From the NCBI RefSeq assembly GCF_026627255.1, contig NZ_JAPNLM010000016.1, forward strand, positions 129,831-193,830: a stretch of 64,000 nucleotides of DNA. Direction: 5' to 3'. The number at the start of each line of letters is the position of its first letter. The stretch's first letter is position 1. Made by a program: the position numbers and the translations under genes. Positions 17,861 through 27,470 of this stretch are shown here, in pieces. A model generated the notes under the pieces. That model was given only the letters and a program-made list of their open reading frames with translations, ran no database searches and was not told where the DNA came from. The DNA comes from Streptomyces antarcticus (GTDB taxonomy: Bacteria > Actinomycetota > Actinomycetes > Streptomycetales > Streptomycetaceae).

Positions 17861-17880
17861 ATGGTTGTGGGGCGTACCTT
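17861..17880 (-). promoter_or_regulatory. Candidate operator ATGGTT-N8-TACCTT upstream of the permease
   Basis: ATGGTT (17861-17866), eight bases, TACCTT (17875-17880), preceded by GCA. The same bipartite sequence with identical spacing occurs at 18751-18770 upstream of the regulator gene, in the same orientation and at a similar distance (22 versus 24 bp) from the start codon. The half-sites form an imperfect dyad with core AxGGTx. Confidence 0.6.
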
Positions 17881-17979
17881 TGCCGCAGTGGGGTGGAGTG
17901 CGCAAGACCTCTGCGTTAAACAGAAGTAACGAATACCTCCCCGCCCCGGGCGCGGAGAACACGCCACCCGGGCGCGGGA

Positions 17980-18726
17980 TCAGGCCAGGAACCCCCTCAG
18001 CAGGGCCGCGGTGCCGCAGCAGTGCTCGCGCATCGTCTCGCGGGCCCGGTCGGCGTCCCGCTCGAGCACCGACTCCACCAGCGCGGTGTGCTGCTGCTGC
18101 GAGTGCTCCAGGTTGCGCACCAGGAGCGGGATGCAGTCCAGCAGGTCGTTCACGGTGGCCCGGACCGCCGCGTACTGGGCCGTCAGGGTGGCGGATCCGG
18201 CCAGTTCGCACAGGGTCAGGTGGAAGAGGGTGTCCTGGCGCCGGTAGTCGGCGAGCGGGGCGTCGTGCGTCGCGGCCAGTGCGGCGAGCAGCCGCTCGGT
18301 CCCCTCCTCGGTCAGGCCGTGCGAGGCGCACAGTCCGGCCGCGCCCACCTCCAGGACCTCGCGGAACCGCAGGGCGTCCTCGATGTCCACCCCCGCGACG
18401 CGCCGGCGCAGCTCCTCCTCGGTGCCGCCCGCCGGGGTGTCGGGGCGGGGCAGGACGAACGTTCCGCCGTACCGTCCCCGGCGGGCCTCCACGAGCCCCT
18501 GGTCCTGGAGCACCTTCAGCACCTCGCGCAGCGTGACCCGGCTGATCCCCATCCGCTCGGCCAGTTCGCGCTCGGGCGGCAGCCGCTCGCCGCCCGGCAC
18601 CAGACCGAGCCGGACCACCTGGAGGATCTGCTCCAGCGCCTCCTCGAAACCGTTGCCCGCCCGCACCTGCCGCAGCACGGGATTCAGCCGCGCGACGGCT
18701 CCGCCCTCACTCGCCGTGTCGGTCAT
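17980..18726 (-). CDS. FadR-type GntR-family regulator (probable EpuRI-like repressor)
   Basis: A 248-residue protein. The winged HTH occupies about residues 25-90: ILQVVRLGLVPGGERLPPER, ELAERMGISRVTLREVLKVL and GLVEARRGRYGGTFV. The all-helical FCD ligand domain follows, with FREVLEVGAAGL and DTLFHLTLCELAG; His-containing helices often bind a metal. The ATG at 18726 is preceded by aaggggaggg. The divergent glnA4-like gene starts 77 bp away, and a shared candidate operator lies between them and before the permease. In S. coelicolor the equivalent position holds EpuRI, a repressor of glnA4; orthology is from memory. Confidence 0.88.
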   Translation of the reverse strand: MTDTASEGGAVARLNPVLRQVRAGNGFEEALEQILQVVRLGLVPGGERLPPERELAERMGISRVTLREVLKVLQDQGLVEARRGRYGGTFVLPRPDTPAGGTEEELRRRVAGVDIEDALRFREVLEVGAAGLCASHGLTEEGTERLLAALAATHDAPLADYRRQDTLFHLTLCELAGSATLTAQYAAVRATVNDLLDCIPLLVRNLEHSQQQHTALVESVLERDADRARETMREHCCGTAALLRGFLA

Positions 18727-18750
18727 CTCGGTCCCTCCCCTTCCCAAGCA

Positions 18751-18770
18751 ATGGTTCTATTCAATACCTT
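18751..18770. promoter_or_regulatory. Candidate operator ATGGTT-N8-TACCTT in the regulator/glnA4 intergenic region
   Basis: Second copy of the bipartite sequence found before the permease gene, again preceded by GCA. It lies 24 bp upstream of the FadR-like start and 33 bp upstream of the glnA4-like start, so one bound repressor could block both divergent promoters. Confidence 0.6.
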
Positions 18771-18803
18771 AGGCCTTCTCGGCTCACCGAAGGAGAGATT
18801 CCC

Positions 18804-20177
18804 GTGGTAGACCGCACGCCGTCGCTGACGCCCGACGAGCTCCGCTCGCTCGTCGCCAGCGGCGAGATCGACACCGTCGTCATGGCCTTCCCCGACATGC
18901 AGGGGCGCCTCCAGGGGAAGCGCTTCGCCGCACCGTTCTTCCTCGACGAAGTCCTCGAGCACGGCACCGAGGGCTGCAACTACCTGCTCGCCGTCGACAC
19001 CGAAATGAACACCGTCGACGGCTACGAGATGTCCTCCTGGGACCGGGGCTACGGCGACTTCGCCATGCACCCCGACCTCGCCACCCTGCGCCGCCTCCCC
19101 TGGAACCCCGGCAGCGCCTTCCTCGTCGCCGACCTCGCCTGGAGCGACGGCACGCCCGTCGTCGCCGCCCCCCGGCAGATCCTGCGCCGCCAGCTGGAGC
19201 GGCTCGCCGAGCACGGCTACACCGCGATGGTCGGCACCGAGCTGGAGTTCATGGTCTTCCAGGACACCTACGAACAGGCCTGGAACGCCAACTACCGGGA
19301 CCTGACCCCCGTCAACCAGTACAACATCGACTATTCCGTCCTGGGAACCGGCCGCGTCGAGCCGCTGCTGCGGCGCATCCGCAACGAGATGCAGGCCGCG
19401 GGCCTGGTCGTCGAGTCGGCCAAGGGGGAGTGCAACCTCGGGCAGCACGAGATCGCCTTCCGCTACGACGAGGCGCTCACCACCTGCGACCAGCACGCCG
19501 TCTACAAGACCGGTGCGAAGGAGATCGCCGCCCAGGAAGGCGTCTCGCTCACCTTCATGGCCAAGTACGACGAGCGCGAGGGCAACTCCTGTCACATCCA
19601 CCTCTCGCTGGGCGACTCCGATGGACGCAACGCCATGGCAGGGGACGGACCGGACGATCACGGCGGAATGTCACCGGTGATGCGCCACTTCCTGGCCGGC
19701 CAGCTGGCCGCACTGCGCGACTTCTCCCTTCTCTACGCCCCCAACATCAATTCGTACAAGCGTTTCCGGCCGGGATCCTTCGCACCGACCGCCGTCGCCT
19801 GGGGCGTGGACAACCGGACCTGCGCCTTGCGGGTGGTCGGCCACGGCCGCTCCATGCGCTTCGAGAACCGCCTGCCCGGCGGGGACGTCAACCCGTATCT
19901 CGCCGTCGCGGGCCTGGTCGCGGCCGGCCTGTACGGCATCGAGCACCGGCTGGAACTTCCTGAGGCGTGCGCCGGCAACGCCTACACCGGCGACTACGCG
20001 CACGTCCCCACCACGCTGCGCGACGCCGCCGAGCTCTGGGAGAACAGCGAGATCGCCAAGGCCGCGTTCGGCCCCGAAGTCGTCGCCCACTACCGGAACA
20101 TGGCCCGGGTCGAACTCGACGCCTTCGACTCCGCCGTGACCGACTGGGAACTGCGCCGCTCCTTCGAACGCCTGTAG
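18804..20177 (+). CDS. glnA4: Glutamine synthetase-like gamma-glutamylmonoamine ligase (GlnA4 type)
   Basis: A 457-residue GS-fold enzyme predicted to ligate glutamate to ethanolamine or a related monoamine using ATP, as reported for GlnA4 of S. coelicolor. GS motifs are present but divergent: GTELEFMVF (metal ligands), GECNLGQHEIAFRY, FMAKYDEREGNSCHIHLSLG (ATP/metal), and SYKRFRPGSFAPTAVAWGVD with NRTCALRV (glutamate site). The adenylylation-type C-terminus of true GlnA is absent. GTG 18804 has the site gaaggagag. Downstream aldehyde dehydrogenase and SDR genes follow on the same strand (104 and 5 bp gaps). Function is assigned by motif and context; glutamine synthesis is unlikely. Confidence 0.88.
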   Translation: MVDRTPSLTPDELRSLVASGEIDTVVMAFPDMQGRLQGKRFAAPFFLDEVLEHGTEGCNYLLAVDTEMNTVDGYEMSSWDRGYGDFAMHPDLATLRRLPWNPGSAFLVADLAWSDGTPVVAAPRQILRRQLERLAEHGYTAMVGTELEFMVFQDTYEQAWNANYRDLTPVNQYNIDYSVLGTGRVEPLLRRIRNEMQAAGLVVESAKGECNLGQHEIAFRYDEALTTCDQHAVYKTGAKEIAAQEGVSLTFMAKYDEREGNSCHIHLSLGDSDGRNAMAGDGPDDHGGMSPVMRHFLAGQLAALRDFSLLYAPNINSYKRFRPGSFAPTAVAWGVDNRTCALRVVGHGRSMRFENRLPGGDVNPYLAVAGLVAAGLYGIEHRLELPEACAGNAYTGDYAHVPTTLRDAAELWENSEIAKAAFGPEVVAHYRNMARVELDAFDSAVTDWELRRSFERL

Positions 20178-20281
20178 TCCGTCGGCCCCCGCCACCTGGC
20201 CCCCGGCACCTGGCCCCCGGCCCCGGCCGCAGCGCCACCGATCCGCCGACGCCACCGATCCGAAAGTCTGTGAGGCACCAC

Positions 20282-21577
20282 GTGTCCGATGTGCTGGAAG
20301 TCCTGAATCCGGCCACCGAGGAAACCGTCGCCACCATCCCGGCCGCCCCCGCCGACCGGGCGCGGCTGCTGCGCCGCTTCGCCGCGGTCGTCGACGGCCA
20401 CATCGAGGAACTGGCCCTGCTCGAGGTCCGCGAGGCCGGCCACACCATCGGCAACGCCCGCTGGGAAGCCGGCAACGTGCGCGACCTCCTCGACTTCGCC
20501 GCCGGGGGAGTGGAACGGCTCTCCGGCCGCCAGATCCCCGTCGCCGGCGGCATCGACGTCACCTTCCTCGAACCCCTCGGCGTCATCGGCGTGATCGCCC
20601 CCTGGAACTTCCCCATGCCGATCGCCGCCTGGGGCCTCGCCCCGGCCCTCGCCGCCGGCAACGCCGTCATCCTCAAGCCCGCCGAGACCACCCCGCTGAC
20701 GGCGCTGCGCCTCGCCGAACTCGCCCTCGAGGCCGGGATCCCCGAGTACCTCTTCCAGGTGCTCCCCGGCCGCGGGACGGTCGCGGGCGACGCGCTCGTC
20801 GAACACCCAGGCGTCGCGAAGATCGTCTTCACCGGCTCCACCCGTGTCGGCAAGCAGATCATGGCCAAGTGCGCCGACCGGGTGAAGCGCGTCACCCTCG
20901 AACTCGGCGGCAAGAGCCCGAACATCGTCTTCGCGGACGCCGACCTCGAAGCGGCCGCGGCCGCGGCCCCCATGGCCTTCCTCGACAACACCGGCCAGGA
21001 CTGCTGCGCCCGCACCCGCATCCTCGTCCAGCGCTCCGCCTACGACCGGTTCCTGGAGCTGCTCGCCCCGGGCATCGAGAGCGTGGTCGTCGGCGACCCG
21101 GCCGACGAGAAGACCCAGATGGGACCGCTCATCTCGCGGGCGCAGCTGGAGCGGGTCCGGTCCTACGTCACCGACGACCTCACCGCGGTCCGCGGCCGCG
21201 CCCCCGAAGGCCCGGGCTTCTGGTACCCGCCGACCCTGGTCACGGACGCCGGCCCCACGGCGCCCGTGGCCACCGAGGAGGTCTTCGGCCCGGTCGCCGT
21301 CGTCCTGCCCTTCGAGGACGAGGAGGACGCCGTACGCCTGGCCAACGCGACCGAGTACGGCCTCTCCGGCTCCCTGTGGACCCGCGACATCGGCCGCGCG
21401 CTGCGCGTCTCGCGTGCCGTCGCCGCGGGCAACCTGTCCGTCAACTCCCACTCCAGCGTCCGCTACTCGACCCCCTTCGGCGGCTACAAGCAGTCCGGAC
21501 TCGGCCGCGAGCTCGGACCCGACGCCCTCACCGCTTTCACCGAGACCAAGAACGTCTTCATCAGCACGGAGGCCTGA
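20282..21577 (+). CDS. NAD(P)-dependent aldehyde dehydrogenase, N-terminally shortened
   Basis: A 431-residue member of the aldehyde dehydrogenase superfamily, expected here to oxidise a gamma-glutamylated aminoaldehyde or related intermediate. Visible are APWNFPMP (107-113), LKPAETTPLTA, FTGSTRVGKQI (183-193), ELGGKSPNIVF with Glu207, catalytic Cys241 in NTGQDCCARTR, and TEEVFGPV. The reading is uninterrupted from the GTG at 20282. The N-terminal region is odd: NPATEETVATIP passes directly into AAPADRARLLRRF, so the usual helix of about 25-30 residues between these blocks is missing. This points to an in-frame deletion. The protein may still fold, but cofactor-domain packing could be altered. 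It lies in an operon with the glnA4-like gene. Confidence 0.88.
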   Translation: MSDVLEVLNPATEETVATIPAAPADRARLLRRFAAVVDGHIEELALLEVREAGHTIGNARWEAGNVRDLLDFAAGGVERLSGRQIPVAGGIDVTFLEPLGVIGVIAPWNFPMPIAAWGLAPALAAGNAVILKPAETTPLTALRLAELALEAGIPEYLFQVLPGRGTVAGDALVEHPGVAKIVFTGSTRVGKQIMAKCADRVKRVTLELGGKSPNIVFADADLEAAAAAAPMAFLDNTGQDCCARTRILVQRSAYDRFLELLAPGIESVVVGDPADEKTQMGPLISRAQLERVRSYVTDDLTAVRGRAPEGPGFWYPPTLVTDAGPTAPVATEEVFGPVAVVLPFEDEEDAVRLANATEYGLSGSLWTRDIGRALRVSRAVAAGNLSVNSHSSVRYSTPFGGYKQSGLGRELGPDALTAFTETKNVFISTEA

Positions 21578-21582
21578 ACCCC

Positions 21583-22374
21583 ATGACCGACCGCACCGAA
21601 GAGATCATCTGCCGCCGCCTCGTCGGCCGCACCGCCGTCATCACCGGGGCCGGCAGCGGCATCGGACTGGCCGCGGCCCGCAGGCTCGCGTCCGAGGGCG
21701 CCAACGTCGTCTGCGCCGACGTCGACCCGGTCGCGGGCAAGGCCGCCGCCGAGGAGGTCGCAGGCCTCTTCGTCCAGGTGGACGTCACCGACAAGGAACA
21801 GGTGGACGCCCTCTTCAAGACGGCCTTCGACACCTACGGCTCCGTCGACATCGCCTTCAACAACGCGGGCATCTCCCCCGCCGACGACGACTCGATCCTC
21901 ATCACCGAGCTCGACGCCTGGAGGCGGGTCCAGGACGTCAACCTCACGTCCGTCTACCTGTGCTGCAAGGCCGCCCTCCCCTACATGCAGGCCCAGCGCC
22001 GCGGATCCATCATCAACACCGCGTCCTTCGTGGCCCTCATGGGCGCCGCCACCTCGCAGATCTCCTATACCGCCTCCAAGGGCGGCGTCCTGGCCATGTC
22101 CCGCGAGCTCGGCGTGCAGTTCGCCCGCGACGGCATCCGCGTCAACGCCCTGTGCCCCGGGCCCGTCAACACCCCGCTCCTGCGCGAGCTGTTCGCCAGC
22201 GACCCGGAGCGCGCCGCCCGCCGGCTCGTCCACATCCCCGTCGGCCGCTTCGCCGAGGCCGAGGAGATCGCCGCCGCCGTGGCCTTCCTCGCCAGCGACG
22301 ACTCCTCCTTCGTCAACGCCGCCGACTTCGTCGTCGACGGGGGCATCTCCGGCGCGTACGTCACCCCGCTGTAG
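21583..22374 (+). CDS. Short-chain dehydrogenase/reductase (SDR)
   Basis: A 263-residue classical SDR. The cofactor motif TGAGSGIG is at 21-28, NNAG at 93-96, and the catalytic Ser148, Tyr162 and Lys166 occur in NTASF and SYTASKGG. Acidic Asp46/Asp48 after the second strand (CADVD) suggest NAD preference. The ATG at 21583 lies 5 bp after the dehydrogenase stop, and its ribosome site ggagg overlaps the end of that gene, so the two are coupled. Its likely role is oxidation of the alcohol group of the gamma-glutamylated ethanolamine-type intermediate to the aldehyde handled by the preceding enzyme; this is inferred from gene order. Confidence 0.9.
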   Translation: MTDRTEEIICRRLVGRTAVITGAGSGIGLAAARRLASEGANVVCADVDPVAGKAAAEEVAGLFVQVDVTDKEQVDALFKTAFDTYGSVDIAFNNAGISPADDDSILITELDAWRRVQDVNLTSVYLCCKAALPYMQAQRRGSIINTASFVALMGAATSQISYTASKGGVLAMSRELGVQFARDGIRVNALCPGPVNTPLLRELFASDPERAARRLVHIPVGRFAEAEEIAAAVAFLASDDSSFVNAADFVVDGGISGAYVTPL

Positions 22375-22428
22375 CGGGCCCGGCCGGCGGGCCCTCCCAC
22401 CGGTCACCTGGACCGCACCCTCCCGGCT

Positions 22429-22452
22429 GCCGGGCGTCGCACGACGCCCGGC
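22429..22452 (+). terminator. Terminator of the glnA4 operon
   Basis: GCCGGGCGTCG, CA, CGACGCCCGGC form a perfect 11-bp stem 54 bp after the SDR stop. There is no T-run, in line with other terminators in this window. Confidence 0.7.
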
Positions 22453-22537
22453 TGCCGTGCTCCACCAACCGCGCCCCGAACGCGGCCGCCCACCGCGACG
22501 GTCTTCGCAGGAAAGAGGAAACAGGAGTGTCCACCCA

Positions 22538-23850
<1,313 letters not shown>

Positions 23851-23854
<4 letters not shown>

Positions 23855-25053
23855 AGGAAGGTGCGGCCCTCGCCCCGGTACGTCGGGGCGGTGGCCGTCA
23901 CCCGGTCGCCCTCGATCAGGTGCAGCGCGTCGAACCGCTCGCACAGTTCCCCGGCCTTGGCGTGCCGGAACCACACCCGGTCGCCGATCAGCAGGTCGTC
24001 GGCCGGGCTGCCGAGCAGCGGGGTCTGTACCTCGCCCGCGCCCTCCTGCGGGTCGTAGCGCAGCCCCTGCGGCAGGTACGGGACGGGCAGCCGGTCCTGG
24101 CCGGCCGCGCCGGAGGCCGGGTAGCCGCCGCCGAGCACCGTCACCACCCCGACGCCGGGCCGCCGCACCACGGGCTGGGCGAACAGCGCCGCCGGACGCC
24201 CCCGGAACGAGGTGTAGTTGTCGAACAGCCTCGGCACGTAGAGCCCGGAACCGGCCGCGATCTCCGTCACCGCCTCCTCCGCGGCGGTCTGCCGCACGCT
24301 GCCGGTACCGCCGCCGTTGACGAACTCCAGGTCGGGGACCACCTCGCGGACGGCCCGTACGGTCTCCGCACGCCGGGCGGCGAGCTCCTTGCGGGCCGCG
24401 CTCTGCATGAGGCGGATGGCCCGGGAGCGCAGCGGCCGCCCGGCGAGCGCGTCACCGACCCCGGCGACGTGCCCCTCGTACCCCATCAGGCCCACCACCC
24501 GGAAGCCGGGCCGGGCCGAGACCGTACGGGCCAGCTCGGCCAGCTGCTCCGGCTCGCGCAGCGGTGAACGCCGCGCCCCCACCCGTACCCGGCCGCCGAA
24601 GAGGTGCAGGGCCGTGTCCAGCTCCAGGCAGACCCGGACCTCCTGGGTCCCGCCGTCGCGGGACCGGTCGATCAGCTCCAGCTGGGCGGGATCGTCGACC
24701 ATGACGGTGATCGCCGCGGCGAGCTTGGGATCGTCCGCCAGCTCGGCGAAGCCGGCCCGGTCCGCGGACGGGTAGGCCAGCAGTACGTCCTCGAATCCGG
24801 AGCGGGCCAGCCACACCGACTCGGCGAGGGTGTACGACATGATCCCGGCGAACCCCGGCCGGGCCAGCACCCGTTCGAGGAGCACCCGGCACCGGACGGA
24901 CTTGCTGGCCACCCGGACCGGCTTCCCGCCGGCCCGGCGCACGAGGTCGTCGGCGTTGGCGTCGAACGCGTCGAGGTCCACGATGGCCAGCGGCGCGTCG
25001 AGGTGCGCGGTCGCCCGGTCGTACCGGGCCCGGTCGGCGGCGGGGGAGTTCAT
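23851..25053 (-). CDS. PLP-dependent amino acid aldolase/racemase-like enzyme (alanine racemase N-domain fold)
   Basis: A 400-residue fold-type III PLP enzyme related to D-threonine aldolase and amino acid deaminases. The PLP lysine is Lys51 in VRVASKSVRC, after LAIVDLDAFDANADDLVRRA. Further blocks are GLMGYEGHVAG and FVNGGGTGSVRQTA, which bind the cofactor phosphate. The C-terminal domain has GDRVWFRHAKAGELCERF, typical of metal-assisted D-threonine aldolase-like members. The ATG at 25053 is chosen because the upstream frame is Gly/Arg low-complexity sequence. It is monocistronic. A role in D-amino acid or beta-hydroxy amino acid breakdown is likely, but the exact reaction is not determinable. 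Confidence 0.82.
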
Positions 25054-25449
25054 GGGCCGCAGCTTGCCAGACCGCACTACCGGTGGGTAGGGGCCGACGG
25101 TTCCCGTACCCGCATCCGCCGCCCGCCCGTACCTACGCCTGCGTGCCGCCCGCCCGTACCTGCACCGCCGCGCGTACCTGCGCCGCCGGTTGCCCTCACC
25201 ACGGCGCCGCCCGCGCGCACCTGCGCCGCCGCGTCGCCCACCTGTACCCGCACCGCATGCCCACCCGTATCCGTACCGCGCCGCCCGCCCGGCTCGCGCA
25301 CCGCCGTTGCCCCGGCCCCGGCCCCGTCCCGGCCCCGGCCCGGCCCCGGCCCCCTCGCGGGCCGCCTGGTACCCGAGTCCCGCGTACCGCCGGGAGGAGC
25401 CGTAGAGTACGGGCAGGCAGCCGTACGGAACGGGGGGCGGAGCCGCCGG
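25054..25449. other. Gene-free, low-complexity C-rich intergenic region
   Basis: About 400 bp with no credible gene. From roughly 25090 to 25390 it is dominated by irregular repeats of short words such as gtacctgcgccgcc and cgcccgt, with no fixed period. Both flanking genes point away from it, so it must contain two divergent promoters, but none is obvious. Confidence 0.6.
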
Positions 25450-26241
25450 ATGACCACGACGACACCGCGGACCGAGCTGCCGGGCGAGCCCGAGCCGCTC
25501 CCGGTCCCGCTCCCCGCAGCCCGCCCGCGCCGCCACCCCGGACGCGTCGTCGCCGCCGTACTGTGCGGCCTCCTCGGGACCGGCCTCGCCGGCGGCGCCG
25601 GCGCCGCCGCCTGGGCCGAACACCGCGCCGCCCAGCGGCCCCTGCCCCCCGACGCCGCCTACCGAGCGGCCGGGTCGCTGTGGCACACCGCCCCCGTGGA
25701 CAGCCTCTTCCCGCCGGTACTGGCCAGCCCCTCGGCCGGCCCCGGCGGCGCCGACCGCACCTGGACCCGGATCGCCGTCGCGCCCGACGCCGACTGCACG
25801 GCAGCGCTCTCCGCCGAGTGGCGGGACCGGCTCGCCGCGACCGGCTGCACCCGCGTGCTGCGCGCCACCTACACCGACGCCACCCGCTCCTCCCTGATCG
25901 CCGTCGGCATGGCCTTCACCCCCGCCGACGCGGCCGCGATGGCCGCGGCCGCGACACGGCTCACCGCCCCGCCCGCGTACGGGTTCACCGACGCCCAGCG
26001 CGCGGCCTGGAGCGTCGCCGTGCTCCCCGAGGCGCCCGTCGTCGTCTACGCCGTCTCCGCCTTCGGCGACGGCCGCTCCGTGGACGCCCCCCGCCCCGCT
26101 GAAGAGGCGATGAAGAAGGACGCCACCGGAGCCGTCGCCCAAGCGGGCCTCGGCCACGACGCCGAGGCGGTCGCCGACCGGATCGAAGCCGCCCTGCGGG
26201 CGCTCGCCGCCCCGCCCGCCGCGCCGGAGCCCGCCCGATGA
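25450..26241 (+). CDS. Single-span exported protein, partner of the downstream mycosin-like protease
   Basis: A 263-residue protein with a Pro-rich cytoplasmic N-terminus (TELPGEPEPLPVPLP), one transmembrane segment (VVAAVLCGLLGTGLAGGAGA, about residues 48-67) and an extracellular domain of about 190 residues. The extracellular part has two cysteines (in DADCTAAL and ATGCTRVLR) that could pair. No known catalytic motif is seen. The stop overlaps the start of the S8 protease gene by 4 bp (ATGA), so the two proteins are translated together and probably act together at the cell surface. The ATG at 25450 follows ggggggcgga. The name and function are unknown. Confidence 0.75.
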   Translation: MTTTTPRTELPGEPEPLPVPLPAARPRRHPGRVVAAVLCGLLGTGLAGGAGAAAWAEHRAAQRPLPPDAAYRAAGSLWHTAPVDSLFPPVLASPSAGPGGADRTWTRIAVAPDADCTAALSAEWRDRLAATGCTRVLRATYTDATRSSLIAVGMAFTPADAAAMAAAATRLTAPPAYGFTDAQRAAWSVAVLPEAPVVVYAVSAFGDGRSVDAPRPAEEAMKKDATGAVAQAGLGHDAEAVADRIEAALRALAAPPAAPEPAR

Positions 26242-27458
26242 CCCGCCGCCGCCCCGGGCGGGCGTTCGGACCGGGCGCCGCCGCCCTGACCGCCGCGGTG
26301 CTCCTCGTCTCCGCGGCGACCGCGCCCCCGGCTGCCGCCGACACCGTCCGGGACCGCCAGTGGGGCCTGCTGGCCCTGCGCGCCGAGGAGGCGTGGGGGA
26401 CCACCCGGGGAGACGGCGTCACCGTCGCCGTCCTGGACACCGGGGTCGACGACGCGCACCCCGACCTCGCCGGCCAGGTGCTGGCCGGCACCGACCTCAT
26501 CGGCACGGGCGCCGGCCGCGGCGACCGCTCCTGGGCCCGGCACGGCACCGCCATGGCCGGCATCATCGCCGGGCACGGTCACGGCCCCAGCCGGAGCCAA
26601 GGCGTCCTCGGCATCGCCCCGCAGGCGAAGATCCTGCCGGTCCGGGTGATCCTGGAGGAGGGCGACCCGGGCCGCGCCAAGGCCCGCGAGGGCAAGGGCG
26701 GCGCCCTCGCCGAGGGCATCCGCTGGGCCGCCGACCACGGGGCCGACGTGATCAACCTGTCGCTCGGCGACGACAGCGACTCCGCGCACCACGAGGCGGG
26801 GGAGGACGCGGCCGTCCAGTACGCCCTGGCCAAGGGCGTGGTCGTCGTGGCCTCCGCGGGCAACGGCGGCGAGAGCGGCGACCGCGTCTCCTACCCGGCC
26901 GCCTACCCGGGCGTGATCGCGGTGACCGCCGTCGACCGCCGGGGCCGCAAGGCCCCCTTCTCCACCCGGAACTGGTACGCCACCGTCAGCGCCCCCGGCG
27001 TGGACGTGGTCATCGCCGACCCCGACCGCTCGTACTACGAGGGCTGGGGGACCAGTGCGGCGGCGGCCTTCGTCTCCGGCTCGGTGGCCCTGGTCAAGGC
27101 CGCCCACCCGGACCTCTCCCCGCCGCAGATCAAGAAGCTGCTGGAGGACACCGCCTCGGACTCGCCCGCCGGCGGCCGCGACGACGCCCGGGGCCACGGC
27201 ACCGTCGATCCCGTGGCCGCGCTCCAGGTCGCCGAGGCGATGCTGCCGGAGGCGCCGGTGCCCGCGCCCGCCCCGGCCGAGCGCCCGTACTTCGGCCCCG
27301 GCCCGGAACCGGTGCGCCCGCCCGAGCGGGAGGCCCGGTTCGGAGCGCCGGAGGCCGGGCTCGCGGGGGTGGCGCTGCTCGCGCTGGCCGCCGTGCTGGC
27401 GCGGCGCCCGCGGCGGGCGTCCAGGGGCCGGGGCGGGGATCCGTACGCGGCACAGTAG
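26238..27458 (+). CDS. Subtilisin-like S8 serine protease, mycosin (type VII secretion-associated) type
   Basis: A 406-residue membrane-anchored protease. A signal peptide (to about residue 34, AAAD) is followed by the S8 domain with Asp67 in AVLDTGVDDAHP, His102 in ARHGTAMAGIIAGHG, oxyanion Asn209 in ASAGNGG and Ser273 in WGTSAAAAFVSGSVAL. A Pro-rich linker and a C-terminal hydrophobic helix (GLAGVALLALAAVLA) then anchor it to the membrane. This is the MycP layout, although no EccB/EccC/EccD or WXG100 genes lie in the window. Its 4-bp overlap with the preceding gene implies co-translation. The substrate is unknown. Confidence 0.88.
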   Translation: MTRRRPGRAFGPGAAALTAAVLLVSAATAPPAAADTVRDRQWGLLALRAEEAWGTTRGDGVTVAVLDTGVDDAHPDLAGQVLAGTDLIGTGAGRGDRSWARHGTAMAGIIAGHGHGPSRSQGVLGIAPQAKILPVRVILEEGDPGRAKAREGKGGALAEGIRWAADHGADVINLSLGDDSDSAHHEAGEDAAVQYALAKGVVVVASAGNGGESGDRVSYPAAYPGVIAVTAVDRRGRKAPFSTRNWYATVSAPGVDVVIADPDRSYYEGWGTSAAAAFVSGSVALVKAAHPDLSPPQIKKLLEDTASDSPAGGRDDARGHGTVDPVAALQVAEAMLPEAPVPAPAPAERPYFGPGPEPVRPPEREARFGAPEAGLAGVALLALAAVLARRPRRASRGRGGDPYAAQ

Positions 27459-27470
27459 GGTCGGGTCACT

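Noticed and set aside
25090..25390. Repeated gtacctgcgccgcc-like words resembling a CRISPR array.
   Set aside because: No fixed repeat length or spacer size, no leader and no cas genes; it is low-complexity sequence.
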